NCBI GenBank assembly: GCA_018398765.1
Contig: JAHBMJ010001728.1
Location: forward strand, 1 to 26,883
Source: Chromera velia
Taxonomy: Eukaryota > Sar > Chromeraceae
Reading direction: 5' to 3'
DNA length: 26,883 bases
The notes below the pieces were generated by a model. The model worked only from the letters and a program-made list of their open reading frames with translations, made no database searches and had not been told where the DNA came from. Both the position numbers and the translations under genes were made by a program. Position 1 is the stretch's first letter. Every line of letters starts with the position of its first letter. Of the stretch, positions 11,111 to 24,060 are shown one piece after another.

Positions 11111-11875
11111 CCCCCCCCGCGCGGGAAAAAAGCAGCTCGGAGCCCCCCCCCCGCGGGAAAAAAGCCCAGGGTTGAGCGGATCTGAAACCCATCTGACGCA
11201 CGCATGGCGCAAATTCAGCCTTTCGGGGCCGGGTTTTTGGCGAAAGACTAGCGTGTGTGCGCATGCTATATGTATGGACTGGGGTATTTTTGTTTCGTAA
11301 GTGCCCCCCGCTTCGCTTTCCGGGGCCACAGCCATACCGATCCTTCGACGATTCGACAGCTGCAGTCATGTAAGTAGTGGACTAGTGGACAAAGAGGCTG
11401 TGGATCACTTGTGTATTACCGATCAAGGGAAGACAAGGTATCGAACGACTGCACGACTGCATTCAGTGCGCAGCCATTCGATCGCTTCTGGCAGTGCATT
11501 GATGGAAGTTCCATTTTTGACTGGACGGATCTATGTGAAGACGAAGGGAATGGCGGTTCGCCAGTGATCTGACAACCTTTGTGGTCAGCACCCCGCTCTG
11601 TGTTTTGTCTTGTCTGCAATTGTCATTTTCTCGCCCTCCTTGTCTACCTCCCGGTTTCTCCTCTGAGTCCCCTCTACCCGTCTCCTCCTCTCTGCTTCCA
11701 CATGTCTGTCAGCGTGCAGCTCAGTACAAAAGGTGTGACTCTCGGTGCGTTCTTGTGATCGTTTGTGTGACGAGCAGTCTTTCTGACAGACCTTCTGTGC
11801 GTGTGGCTGTGTCTGCCATTCCATTTGACCGTGAGAATTGTAGTGTCGCTCTTGACCTCTGCTGTGCCCCATTCC
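11111..11875. other. unassigned sequence with a possible coding fragment
   Basis: Most of this stretch shows nothing definite. A plus-strand frame at about 11470-11566 reads PFDRFWQCIDGSSIFDWTDL and then an acidic EDEGN run, preceded by a GTGCGCAG acceptor-like site. It could be an early exon of the downstream CCCH-like gene, but no phase link could be shown. Confidence 0.25.
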
Positions 11876-12133
11876 TCACTCTCTTTCCCCTCCTCTCTTC
11901 TCTTCTCTTCGCTTCTCTTTTCTCTTCTCTTCTCTTCTCTTTTCTCTTCTCTTCGCTTCTCTTTTCTCGTCTCTTCTCTCTTTTCTCTTCTCTTCTCTTC
12001 TCTTCTCTTCTCTTCCTCTTCTCTTCTTTTCTCTTCTCTTCTCTTCGCTTCTCTTTTCTCTTCTCTTCTCTTCTCTCTTTTCTCTTCTCTTCTCTTCTCT
12101 TCTCTTCTCTTCTCCTCTCTTTCTTTCTTTCTG

Positions 12134-12181
<48 letters not shown>

Positions 12182-12182
12182 T

Positions 12183-12222
<40 letters not shown>

Positions 12223-12274
12223 TTCTTTCTTTCTTTCTTTCTTTCTTTCTTTTCTTTCTTTCTTTCTTTCTTTT
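11876..12274 (+). repeat. about 400-bp polypyrimidine tract (TTCTC)n / (TTTC)n
   Basis: Nearly pure C/T on the plus strand. A TCTCT/TTCTC pentamer-like half (about 11876-12117) is followed by a TTTC tetramer half (about 12118-12274). Occasional G bases interrupt it. The opposite strand gives Lys/Glu/Arg-rich open frames, which are repeat translations. It ends in CTTTTAG just before unique sequence, so it could act as a very long polypyrimidine tract for a splice acceptor. Confidence 0.95.
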
Positions 12275-12704
12275 AGTTTTTGGTTTTGTTTGACTGAGTC
12301 CGGCCTTGCCATGGGCCACTGGGCTGATCCTCACGGACTCCCGTAACAACGTGATGCAGACTCTGTCCCTTCACCTGTGTCCCTGTCTCTCTTGTTCTTA
12401 CGTTCCTTCTTACCTTCCTTTTACCCTTCGGGTCTTCCTCCCCCCCCCCCTTCCTTTCATCCTTCCGTGCGTCCGCTCCCCTCACTCCTATGCGTCTGGT
12501 GCTCCGGACATCAAGGAGGATCTCAAAGTATGTGCCCCTCCCTGTATTTTGTGGGGGTACCAGAGTGTCGCCGCGGTCCCGCGCTTCGTGTCCTTATGTA
12601 TGGCCATGTTTTTTGAGCAACTTTCATCTGCAGATAGCCGTGCTTTCGCTCGCGTCACGTTGATCTTTTGTCGTCTGTCTCTGTGTCTGTTCGTTTGTCT
12701 GCAG
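12275..12704 (+). other. unresolved 5' region of the CCCH-like gene
   Basis: Unique sequence between the polypyrimidine tract and the first phased exon. Coding-like fragments are present: GLILTDSRNNVMQTL at about 12320-12365, and SGAPDIKEDLK followed by a GTATGT donor at 12529. None could be joined to the next exon in the required phase. It probably holds the promoter, 5' UTR or first exons. Confidence 0.35.
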
Positions 12705-12709
12705 TGTGC

Positions 12710-14256
12710 ATGGAGGGAAGGAAGGGCGAAGACTCTCACGAGGACTCCGTGTCCGTCTCCGCAGCTGTTCGGCGAGGGCAGGGGATCTCGGTAAGCATTC
12801 TTCTCTCCTGCTCTCTCTTCTGCTGTCCTCTGCGTATGGATCTGATGGAGACTTCGGTCATCTCTTTCTTCTCCTTGCAAGTGAGTGATTCAGGCGGTTT
12901 CATTTTCCTTCTCTCGCTCTTTTTGCTCTCTTGCAGTGTAGTGTCCTCAGTGAACTGGTGGCGCTCCACGTCCTTCAACCCGGACAGGTGGGTGAGCTCA
13001 GTCAGTCAGTCAGTCAGTCAGTCAAAGGGTTCCTTCCATTCAGTATGTAGTTTCCTGCTCCTTTCTTCGGTCCCTCCCACCTGTCATCATTTGTCGGTTC
13101 GTTTGTCCCTCCATTTCCGTTCCCTTTTCGCGTTTCCTTTTTCCTCTTCAGTTACGTTGGTGACAGCTGGATGGCGCAGCCATGAGAGCCGCATGTGCTT
13201 TCTCCATCTTCTCTGTCGAGTGGTCAGAGTACTATGGTGACACCCCAAGAGTCATTCACTGAATTCCCCCCCCCGCCCCCCCCCCCCCCCCCCCCTCTCT
13301 CTCTCTCTCTCTCTGCTGCAGCTCTTCTGCCTCGATGAGGACACAGAGGGGGGGGGGCATTGGCTGTACTTTCTTTCGTCAGATGTAGATGACAAGGTCG
13401 TGTTTCAGAGCATTGCATTGCTGGGAGAGGGGGCGGTGAAACGGTCTCAGAGGTCACGTCGGGGTTGCGTGAAGGCCGAGGCGCAGGTGTATGATCTGTT
13501 CAAAGAAGTGCCGAGCGTGGAGGGGTCCCTCTCCCTCTCCTCTCTCATCGCGGGTTCCTTGGATTTCCTCAACAAGCTTCGGTCGGGCAAACTGTTTGTC
13601 TTGTTCGAGGCCGAAACTCCCGGTTGGAGCCCCCCGTTGGAGGCCCTCGGTATTTCCTTGGCGGAAGGGAAGGAAGAAGAAGAGGGGGGCATTCGGGTGT
13701 GGAGAGGTGAGGCTCTCCTGAATATGTCTGCGGGTCCTCCTGAGAGGGTCCCCGTGGGATTTTTGTGTTTTTCCAACGAGGCGGTGAGGGCCTCACTGTT
13801 CCCATTCGCGGCATGCTCTGTTGGTCCGGTGCCGCTTCCTCGGAGTGAGCATGGAGGAACGGGGGATGAGGCTACGCGGGGGGGAGAGGCTGGCGGGGGT
13901 GTGGGTGTGGGTGCAGAGGAGAAGGCAGTGATGAGCCCAGAGAGGTCGGCTGACCTTCATCAACATCCAGCAGGGGAGAGGGAGAGGGACAGAGAGAGAG
14001 GAAAGGAGAGGGAGAGAGAAAGGCACTCAGCGGAGAGATCGCCTGACTGTTTCGTTGGGACGCCGGCACAGGGGGCGCGGGCAGGTGAGTGAGTCTCTGT
14101 TTCTCCTTTTCTTTCTCTCTTGCTCTGTTTCTTGCGGTCTCTTTCTCTCCCTCTCTCCCTCTCTCCCTCCCCCCCCCTTTCTTTCTCTCGGTCTCTCTCT
14201 CCGTCTCTCTGTGTATGCGTGTATGCATGTATATATGTGTGTGTGTATGTGATTGC

Positions 14257-14289
<33 letters not shown>

Positions 14290-16497
14290 TACGTGAGTGT
14301 GACTGTTCGTGTGATAGTGTGAAGGTGTGAGTGCATAAATGTGTGGTGGGTGCGAGCAACTGGCGGGTTGGGAGGGGATTGAGGGAGGGCAACTTTGTGT
14401 GGGTCTGACAGCAATCCCGCTAGGTACCTTTCCCCTGTCACAGTAATCATCTGTACTCTCCGTTCTCTTGGTCGGTCGGGAGATGCGGCCAATTTCTTTC
14501 TCTTTCCTGTAAACGAGACGAGATGGATGCAGAGCTGTCCAGTGAACTCTGTCAGTGTTTTTCAGGGTGGGCGCGTAGAAATTATATGTATGAGTGCATG
14601 CGTGTATGAAATGTTGTGGTTGTTGTTTCTGCTCAGGAGAATTTCTCCTTCCTGATACCGCGGAGATGCACCCCGAGATGCTCCCGTCCCCCGTGAACGC
14701 GCATCCGCATGCCGCCCTGCTGGCCGGTGACGCCACCGGGACCGCGTTGCTGCATGGGGCGGGAGGCAAGGGTGACGGTGCGGTGGCGTCGCCTGTGCGT
14801 TCGGGATCCGATGTGTCTGGCGGTATGCTCTTGGGGCTCGGTGAGAAGTCGCCGGGCAGGGAGTCGGCGTCGCTTGGGGGGCGGGTGTCATCGCCGTCCT
14901 CTTCTTTTCAGATCATGCCCCGGAGAGAGGAGGAAGGGCAAAGGGAAGGGAGGAAAGAGGGGAGAGCGGTTTACCTGTATGGACGATTTCGTCTCCCAGA
15001 GACTTTTCGGTCTTTTGAAATTCGGGAAGCAGAGGAGAGGCAGTGGAAAGGCGCGTGGAGTGCAGGTCAATCTGGGTTTTTGTTTCTCTGATTGTTTTCT
15101 TTCTTTCTTTCTTTCATCAAGCAGGGAGGGGAAGAAGGGAGGAGTAGACGAATGACGGGACTGTCGTGTGTGTGACAGCTCTGGTTTTTTGTTTCTGTTT
15201 GTCCTGGTGCCCTGTTTTCTCCGCAGCTGAAGGAGAAGTATAAAGATTTGAACGGATGGAAGGCCTTTTGTGTGTCCCTTTCTCTTATGGGTACGTGCAT
15301 TGTGCCTCTGTTGTCTTCTCTCTTTTTGGGTGAGTCACTCTCGGTCTTCTGAACATAAAGACTGTCCGTCTGTCTGTCTGTCTGTCTGGCTGGCTGGCTG
15401 GCTGGCTGGCTGGACCGACGATATAGTCTGTCTCCGACAGCGCTGTGAGTACGCCCGGTTCTTGTCTTTGCTCACTAGCAGTCGTTGGAAGGGCACCTGC
15501 AGACAAGACATGCAAATCAGTAGTGGAATCACGTCACGCGCATCCATACATGCATCACAATTACGTATTTCGATGCATGCACGCATGTGCAGCAGAGCGT
15601 TCCGACGGGTCTCTAGCGAGTCAGCTGGGTTGGGAGCTTGAGGAGAGAGCTCGGCGCCTGTCGGAGAGGGACGTCGGATTCCTCATCCACACAGAGGGCT
15701 GGAAGTGGACGTGGAGATGCCCCACAGACTCGGAAGGAGTACGAAAGGAGGTCTGTCTGTCTGTCTGTCTGTATGCATGTGTGCAGGAAATTAAGCAGAA
15801 AGGCAGGCAGGAGAGGCTTCCTTCACGTTCCGTTCGCCCTCGCTCTGCGGAGGTTGTTCCCGACACGGAGGCTAGGAAGTGAATGGAAAAAACAGGGGGA
15901 GCGGTGGAGACAAGGAAACTGATGGGGAAAGTCAAAGACGGATGCAGTAAAAATATGCAGACAGGGAGGGTGGTGAGGAGAAAGGGTATCCCAACGAGAA
16001 AGGAGGCCGAACTCAGCAGGGCATCATCTGATTTTTTTTTTTTCAGTGAAGGAGTCGAATCACTCACTGTCCGGATAGACTGGGACCAGACCAGACGAAG
16101 GCAAGCAGAGACCCTGGAGGCGGACCGAGGGAAGCATGATTGTTTGTTTGTTCTCTTTTTCTTTTCTCTTCTTTTCTCAACGGTCATTTCTCCATGACCT
16201 TTCCCGTTGCTCTCTCTCCCCACACACACATGTACAGCCAATCTTCTTCTCTCCCCCTTCCCCCCCCCCTCCCCGTGTGTGTGTGGGGGGGGTTCTGTAT
16301 TTGTGGATTCATGTGCCATCACGTGGCCCTTCCTTCCTTCCTTCCTGCAGCTGAAAGGGATCACGAAAAAACGCCATTATGAAGCTCCTGCTGCCCTGGG
16401 GAGGCCCCAAAATGCCCCGATCGAATTCTGGGAGCCCTTCCCTCAATGCGTCAAAGAAGTCTGCAGTGGACCGTCAGTAGAAGGAAGGAAGCATCTT

Positions 16498-16548
<51 letters not shown>

Positions 16549-16579
16549 CTGTGTGTGTGTGTGTGTGTGTGTGTCTGTG

Positions 16580-16625
<46 letters not shown>

Positions 16626-18783
16626 TCCCTCTCGCCATCTCTCTTTCTTGCCTTTCCTTTTGAATTCTCGATCTCCTTTTACGTCTGCATTTCTCCGGAA
16701 GTCTATCTTTTTTCTCTCGTCTCTCTGTCGGTTTTGGGGGAAGGTAAAGGAATGGCAAATCTTCCCTTTCGGCTTTCTTCGATCAGAGTCTCTCTGTTTG
16801 TTCTGATCCACTCAGCAGAGAGAAGGGAAGGAAAGAAAGAAGAACGACCTTTGAAGGCCAACAGTCACAGAGCAAGAGAGAGAAAGGCAGACTCTAGACG
16901 CTCCCCCCTCCTCTTTTCCGGAAAGATTTTTTGCTCCTTCAACTCTTCCTGAAGTCTCGCTTGCTGGCTCCTGCGTTGCCTTCTTTTTTCTGTGGAGACT
17001 GCCCACTTTCTCTTTGATTTCTTCAGTTCTCCATGCCGAAATTTGTGTCACAATGTTCCCTCTGTCTGTTGGTGTATGTCTCTCTCGTATGTCTCACTGT
17101 CTGTCTACCTGTCTGCATGCATGCAGGTGCAAGTATTGGAGGAACAAGGAGAAGGGATGCCGCCCCGGAAGCACCGGGCCGGACGGAAAGAAAAAGCCGC
17201 CCCACTGCTCAAAGTGTCACGGGTGTGCTTTGCAGGTTCTTCCCAAGACGCCTTCGAAGCCACGCGCGTTCCCCCACGTGCGCTTCTTCTTCAAGCAGCA
17301 ACTTGAGGTCCTTATCTCAGCTCATCAGAAAATTCGTGAGACACTCGAGGGAAGTGCTGCGGGTGCACCCAACAGCATCCGCCTCCCACCCCTGAGTGCC
17401 TCCCGCGCTGCCAACTTACTCCGGTATCTCCGGTGGGCAGAGTACAGGTGGGAGTCATTCCGTCCCGAGGCCGGTTCCCGCGTTGTGCCCGATTTGGCAG
17501 TTGTGAAGGGGGACGTTGAGAAGCTCGAGTGGGAGAAGTCCCTCGATGCTTTCGAGAATCTCTGCGGGTTTCCGCCCAACGAGAGAGAGGGAGTGTCCCC
17601 CTCTGGTCTCTGGCTGTTGATCGTGGCAGTCGAGGAGAGAATGGCCTTGGGGGTGCGTGAAGCAGAGAGACTGATCATGGCTCTGCCGCGTGTGATGTCA
17701 ATTCTGTATAGAACGGAGGAGATAGCCCGCCGTGGTGGATCCTTCGCAAGCTCTTGGAAGAAACCTCAACAATTCGAAACCCTGTCCTATGAAGAGAGAC
17801 GGCGCGAGATCGCAAAGGCACTTGAGACGTGCCGAGCTGCGCAGGTAGTAGAACGCATGGCACGGACTTTGGCCTTTCGGAAGATGTCCAGTCTGTTGCG
17901 TAGTGGGGGTCAGATCGGGACCCCTGCGCTGAGTGGGGGTGGGGCTTTTCTAGAATGTGCAAATGATGGAATGACTGAGTCTGGTTTGGGTGTAGGCATG
18001 AGACGGCAGGACGTACAGGCTCTCCGTCTGCATGCGTTGTCGTTCGTGGCAGAGAAGATGCAGATCCTCAGACAGAAAGTGAAAGACGTGGGGGATGTCA
18101 AGGGGGCCAACGAGATTGACCTGTTGCAGCGAGATGCGGCCTTTTTCCTGTCTGCTGAGTTGTCAGAAAAGTTGGTGATCAACAGAGAGACCGGAGAAGT
18201 TGATCCCCCGCCTGCGTTCGCGCAGGTACTGCAGCAACAGCAGCAGCAGCAGAATGGTCACTCCTCTCAACCACCCGCAGCAGCAGCAGCAAGGGACAGG
18301 GGGAAGGTGGGGCCCCGCATGGACGGAGGGGCAGTCTCCCGATTATTCAGAGACACGCCTCTGGCCAGGTCTGCCCCTGCTGCTGCTGGGGGGACACGAG
18401 CGTACACCTCCACGGGGGCCCCTGCCTCTTCCGGCCCCCCTGCAGCAGGGGGGTCGAGAGGGTATGATGACATTCCCACCCGCAGTCCCGCTTTGGGAGG
18501 GGGGGGTGGGATGGGGTCTCCATCGGTTCGGTTTCACTCCGGTGGCGGCCCAGTGACTGCCGTGAGGGCCGCGCCGGGCTCCCCCGTGAGGTCCCACACG
18601 GTCTCGCTCTCTGCAGCAGCAGCAGCAGCAGCAGAGCACCCGCACAGGACCCAGCAGTACATGGTAGAACAGCCAGACTACCCAGACTGCCCGCAGTCCG
18701 CCCAGACCCCGGTGACCCCTCTCCATCTGCATATGCATTCGGGGGGGGATGAGGATGACGACGAAGATGCGTTCCTTTCGTGA
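12710..18783 (+). CDS. multi-exon hypothetical protein with CCCH-like Cys/His motif
   Basis: Exons supported by phase: 12705-12790 (ATG at 12710), 12937-12987, 13322-14084, 14637 to an unresolved end, about 14912-15065, 15227-15290, 15593-15750, 16351-16472 and 17127-18783 (stop TGA). Joining the last two builds CSGPCKYWRNKEKGCRPG, followed about 12 residues later by HCSKCHGC. This is a C-x3-C-x9-C...C-x2-C-H pattern like the CCCH-type zinc-binding motif common in dinoflagellate and chromerid proteins, here with an insertion. The remainder has charged helical stretches, RERERE runs, a Q7 tract, Ala and Gly/Pro/Ser runs and an acidic C-terminus (DEDDDEDAF). I do not recognise an enzyme domain. 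RNA or protein binding is only suggested by the motif. The true start may lie upstream, and the frame between 14637 and 15065 is unresolved, so protein length is uncertain. Confidence 0.6.
13267..13321 (+). repeat. poly-C / (CT)n tract at a splice acceptor
   Basis: About 30 C with one G interruption, then a CT array, leads directly into GCTGCAG at 13315-13321. Exon 13322 starts right after it. It serves as the polypyrimidine tract of this intron and is unusually rich in C. Confidence 0.85.
14230..14290 (+). repeat. (GT)n(GA)n microsatellite in intron
   Basis: A GT array followed by a GA array inside the intron between exons 13322-14084 and 14637. The intron starts with a strong GTGAGT donor at 14085 and ends with TTTCTGCTCAG. 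Confidence 0.85.
15360..15413 (+). repeat. (CTGT)n(GGCT)n tetranucleotide arrays in intron
   Basis: Two tetranucleotide arrays lie back to back inside the intron 15291-15592. A second CTGT array at about 15751-15771 starts exactly at the donor after exon 15593-15750. Confidence 0.85.
16473..17126 (+). other. intron splitting the CCCH-like motif
   Basis: This 654-nt interval has the proposed donor CC|GTCAGT and acceptor TGCATGCATGCAG. It carries large CT and GT arrays at 16499-16627. Removing it joins CSGP to CKYWRNKEKG in phase. The interior shows no protein-like exon. Confidence 0.55.
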
Positions 18784-18854
18784 ATGAATGAATAAGTCAG
18801 TGAGGCAATGTATGTATCGGTGTGGAAAAATGGAACGAATGCATCTTCTGTGTG

Positions 18855-18891
<37 letters not shown>

Positions 18892-19980
18892 CTTTCTTTC
18901 GTTTATCTACTCATCCGTTCGTTCCATGATCCGGGTCTTTCTCTCCCCTTCCTGCCTATCTGTTTTTGCTTTTCTTTCTGGCCTCCATGGACCGACCTAG
19001 CTGCCGACTTTCCGTCTGCATTCGTTGGTGCAGCTTCATGAGGGGTACGCTGAAATCGTGGGTGAGTGGGTGAGAAAGTGCAGAGGAAACATAAAAAGGG
19101 GAATCCAGCATAGCGACTGGCATCATCGCTGAACGAACGAAAAGGCAAAGAGGAAAGAAGAGAGCGAGGAACTTGAAAGCAGATGCACCCACCCATTCTC
19201 GTTTTGAAGACGAGGAACCTGGTGGGTGGTTGGGTGGGTGAAGAGGGACAGAAAAGCAGAGAGAAAGGAAGAGAGGGTTGAATAGACATCCTCTTTCTGT
19301 CTTTCTTTGTTGTTCTCTCTTTTACTTACGACGATCAAATTTCAAGGCAACAAAGACGAAGAGAAAGGAAGGAAGAGATAGAAACGGACAAGTGGACAGT
19401 GATGAGCAGCCACGGAGAGACAAAGAGTACGCGAGCAGACAAAAGTTCCGTCCTGACCCTGCAGGACCTGTGGGAGGAAAGGAAGGAGGGAGGGAGGGAC
19501 GATAAAGCTGGTCAAACTGAAAAGGGAAACCGGATAGTGGAGTACGTAAGGGAAGGGTTGTCGATCTGTCTGTCAGGCTTTTCGTCTCATCAGGCATAAG
19601 CCTGACGAACCCCTGCAGCTCTCTCTCTCTCTGACTACGGCTCGGAGGAAAGAGGGGGGTGAGGGAGTGAAGGCTCAGCAGCAGGAGGACCTCTGCTTTA
19701 TTTCCTTTCAAAGATTTCTTCTGAGTGAGTCAAACACACGAACAGACAGACAGACAGACGGACGAACAGACAGACAGATAGACAGGTGCTCCATGCAAGC
19801 GTGCTGTCCCTGCCTGTCGCATAAGGGGGTGGTGCAGCAGCGCGCAGGCAGGGGGAGAGGGTGGGGGGCGAGGAGGAAGGGTGGAGAGTGTCGACGGACT
19901 GGTCGGTCATCGAGACCTGCATGAGTCGATCTGTCTTGTCTGTCTGGCCGCTGAATGGACGGATGCTCCATGCGGCCAGT
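18784..19980. other. 3' flank of the CCCH-like gene, no further gene seen
   Basis: It begins with the probable 3' UTR and a GT array at 18860-18890. The rest is GC-medium sequence with scattered purine-rich stretches, GACA arrays at about 19742-19782 and no coding sequence that I can support. Confidence 0.55.
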
Positions 19981-20330
19981 GGGGTGCATTCGAACGAACG
20001 AACGAACGAATAAGTGGACGGACAATCAAAATGCCCCGAAGGGGAAGTGAACGAGCCAGGCAGTGAGTAAGTGGACGGGAGAGCGAGTAATTGAATGAGT
20101 GTGTGAGTGAGTGAGTGAATAAGTGATCAGGTGAGTGAGTGAGTGAGTGAGTGAGTGAGTGAGTGGGTGGGTGGATGAGTGAGTGAGGGGGTGGGTGGGT
20201 GAGTGAGTGAGTGAGTTGTTGAATGAATGGATGTACGTATCACTTCAAGTTGTGCGTCGATCGAGCGTCGATCGCTGTCAGCCGTCCACTGCAAACAAAT
20301 ATATGGATGGATGGATGGATGGATGAATTA
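19981..20330. repeat. (CGAA)n, (GAGT)n and (ATGG)n tetranucleotide arrays
   Basis: A CGAA array lies at 19990-20008. A long GAGT/GTGA array at about 20085-20219 has GGTG variants, and an ATGG array lies at 20302-20325. Together they form a tetranucleotide-dominated block between two convergent genes. Confidence 0.9.
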
Positions 20331-21190
20331 ATGGATGGAAAGCATGTTTCAAAGTTCGTGATTGCGTCACGGTCTCTTCGATGTGCATCTTCGTCGCCGA
20401 ATCGTCGGCCGGTATGTGAATTCTTCATCCGAGGGCCCGAGTCTTGGGTTTGGTTCATGCTAGGGTTCATGAAATTTGTACCGCTTTCATACGACTCTTC
20501 AACATTGAAAGGCATTAAAGTCAAAAAATTGGTACTCTAGTTGGTACTGCAACTTGAATTTTATTATCAGAATATCTACTATAATTTAAAAGTATAAATT
20601 TATTATCATCCCTAGCATCATCCTAGTCATCATCATCATACGCTATCGTCGTCTGCCTAGACTAGTGCTAGGACTAGTGGCCCAGCCTTCAAAGCTTCCA
20701 ACGTTTCACAAGAGATAACTTGTCAGATAAGTTTGGCAGCCCTCCCCCAAAGAAGAAAGCACATGCAAAAACACGATAAATAACCCTTAGCGGCTCAAAA
20801 GAGGCTTCAATAAATCTCAGGCTTGTCCTGAACTATGAGAAAATCTCGGCTTTAAACACTAAGTGCGTTGTCGTTAAACTCTAGACGCCTAGAAATATAT
20901 ATATAGGCCAATAGCGATGGTATCTAGGATGATATATGATAAGGAATAAGATACAAAAACTAGTAGTACAAAAAACCTAAATAATGCGGCAAAATCAAAG
21001 ATTAAAAATTAAAAACCAACTCTATATTAAAAAAATAATGTTATGTTTTATCAATAATTTCATTTTGATGTCTTACGCGCCTATCTTATTATCAAAATAC
21101 TATGGTCAAAGCAGCCTGAGTTGCTTTTAAACACATGTACGCTGTGGTTACTAATTTTAATGCTAAACAGTCGTCTTCTTCATCTTCTTC
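20331..21190. other. AT-rich intergenic island downstream of ARL1
   Basis: Strongly AT-rich DNA without coding character. CATCATCATCATA lies at 20628-20640, close in sequence to the array at 8643-8660. An imperfect repeat of GACTAGTG occurs near 20660-20680. The left part may include the tail of a decayed repeat; the right part is the 3' flank of ARL1. Confidence 0.55.
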
Positions 21191-23457
<2,267 letters not shown>

Positions 23458-24060
23458 GGCTATACGGTGAGAAGGGCCGCCCTTCTTTTGACTTTTTGGT
23501 GTGGACGTTCACCTTCAGACAAGATGGAGGAGGGTCTCGACAACGAATTCAAAGATTGCCTCTTCAAACATTGACAAATCATGAACAAAAAGGCCGGCCA
23601 GACGTGTCAATCTGGAAGGGCTGATTGGATTAGATAGACTCCGGCTGTATATTCATACATTGCCTGAGTTTGAGAGTCATTCTTGCGCCTTCACTGAAGA
23701 TCATTCGAGATCGAATATACGCGTGGGGGGATGTTAATTGGGGGGGCGAATATTTATACACCACCCCATACCACCCCTGACATCCCGACGATGCACATGC
23801 GTATACTCCGCCCATGCAACAATGATTGGAATGCATGTCAGGGGTGCATGCATGATCTCTTCTGACTCGCCTCTCCCGCGCGCACAATCAGATGAAAAGA
23901 TCCTCCACGTGTATGTAGATCCTCCTAAGAGCCTCTTTAAATTATTCCTCCTTTTTTGGACTCTCCTGCCTGGCATACATGTATGCTCTTGCCGGCTGGG
24001 TCAGTGCTCTTTACCTTCGGTCAAGCCAGCAGTGATCTAGTCCGCAGTATTTGAGGGTGT
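23458..24060. promoter_or_regulatory. divergent intergenic region, ARL1 / GT61-like gene
   Basis: A 603-bp interval lies between two divergent start codons and probably holds both promoters. A TATTTATA box-like sequence at 23751-23758 sits next to G-runs (23725-23746). TGCATGCATG occurs near 23847. Start sites cannot be placed from sequence. Confidence 0.45.

Noticed and set aside
10802-11369. Frames crossing the N gap
   Set aside because: They depend on unknown bases and poly-Gly/Pro from homopolymers.
11581-12349. Long open frames on both strands over the CT tract (Phe/Leu/Ser-rich, or Lys/Glu/Arg-rich)
   Set aside because: They are direct translations of TTCTC and TTTC repeats; absence of stops is expected from the repeat itself.
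16028-16135. Frame SEGVESLTVRIDWDQTRRRQAET after a T-run and CAG
   Set aside because: It has an acceptor-like start, but no donor in a usable phase follows, and exons 15750 and 16351 join in phase without it; kept as intron.
20223-20540. 105-codon plus-strand frame
   Set aside because: It starts in ATGG repeats (MDGWMD) and shows no homology that I recognise; probably chance.
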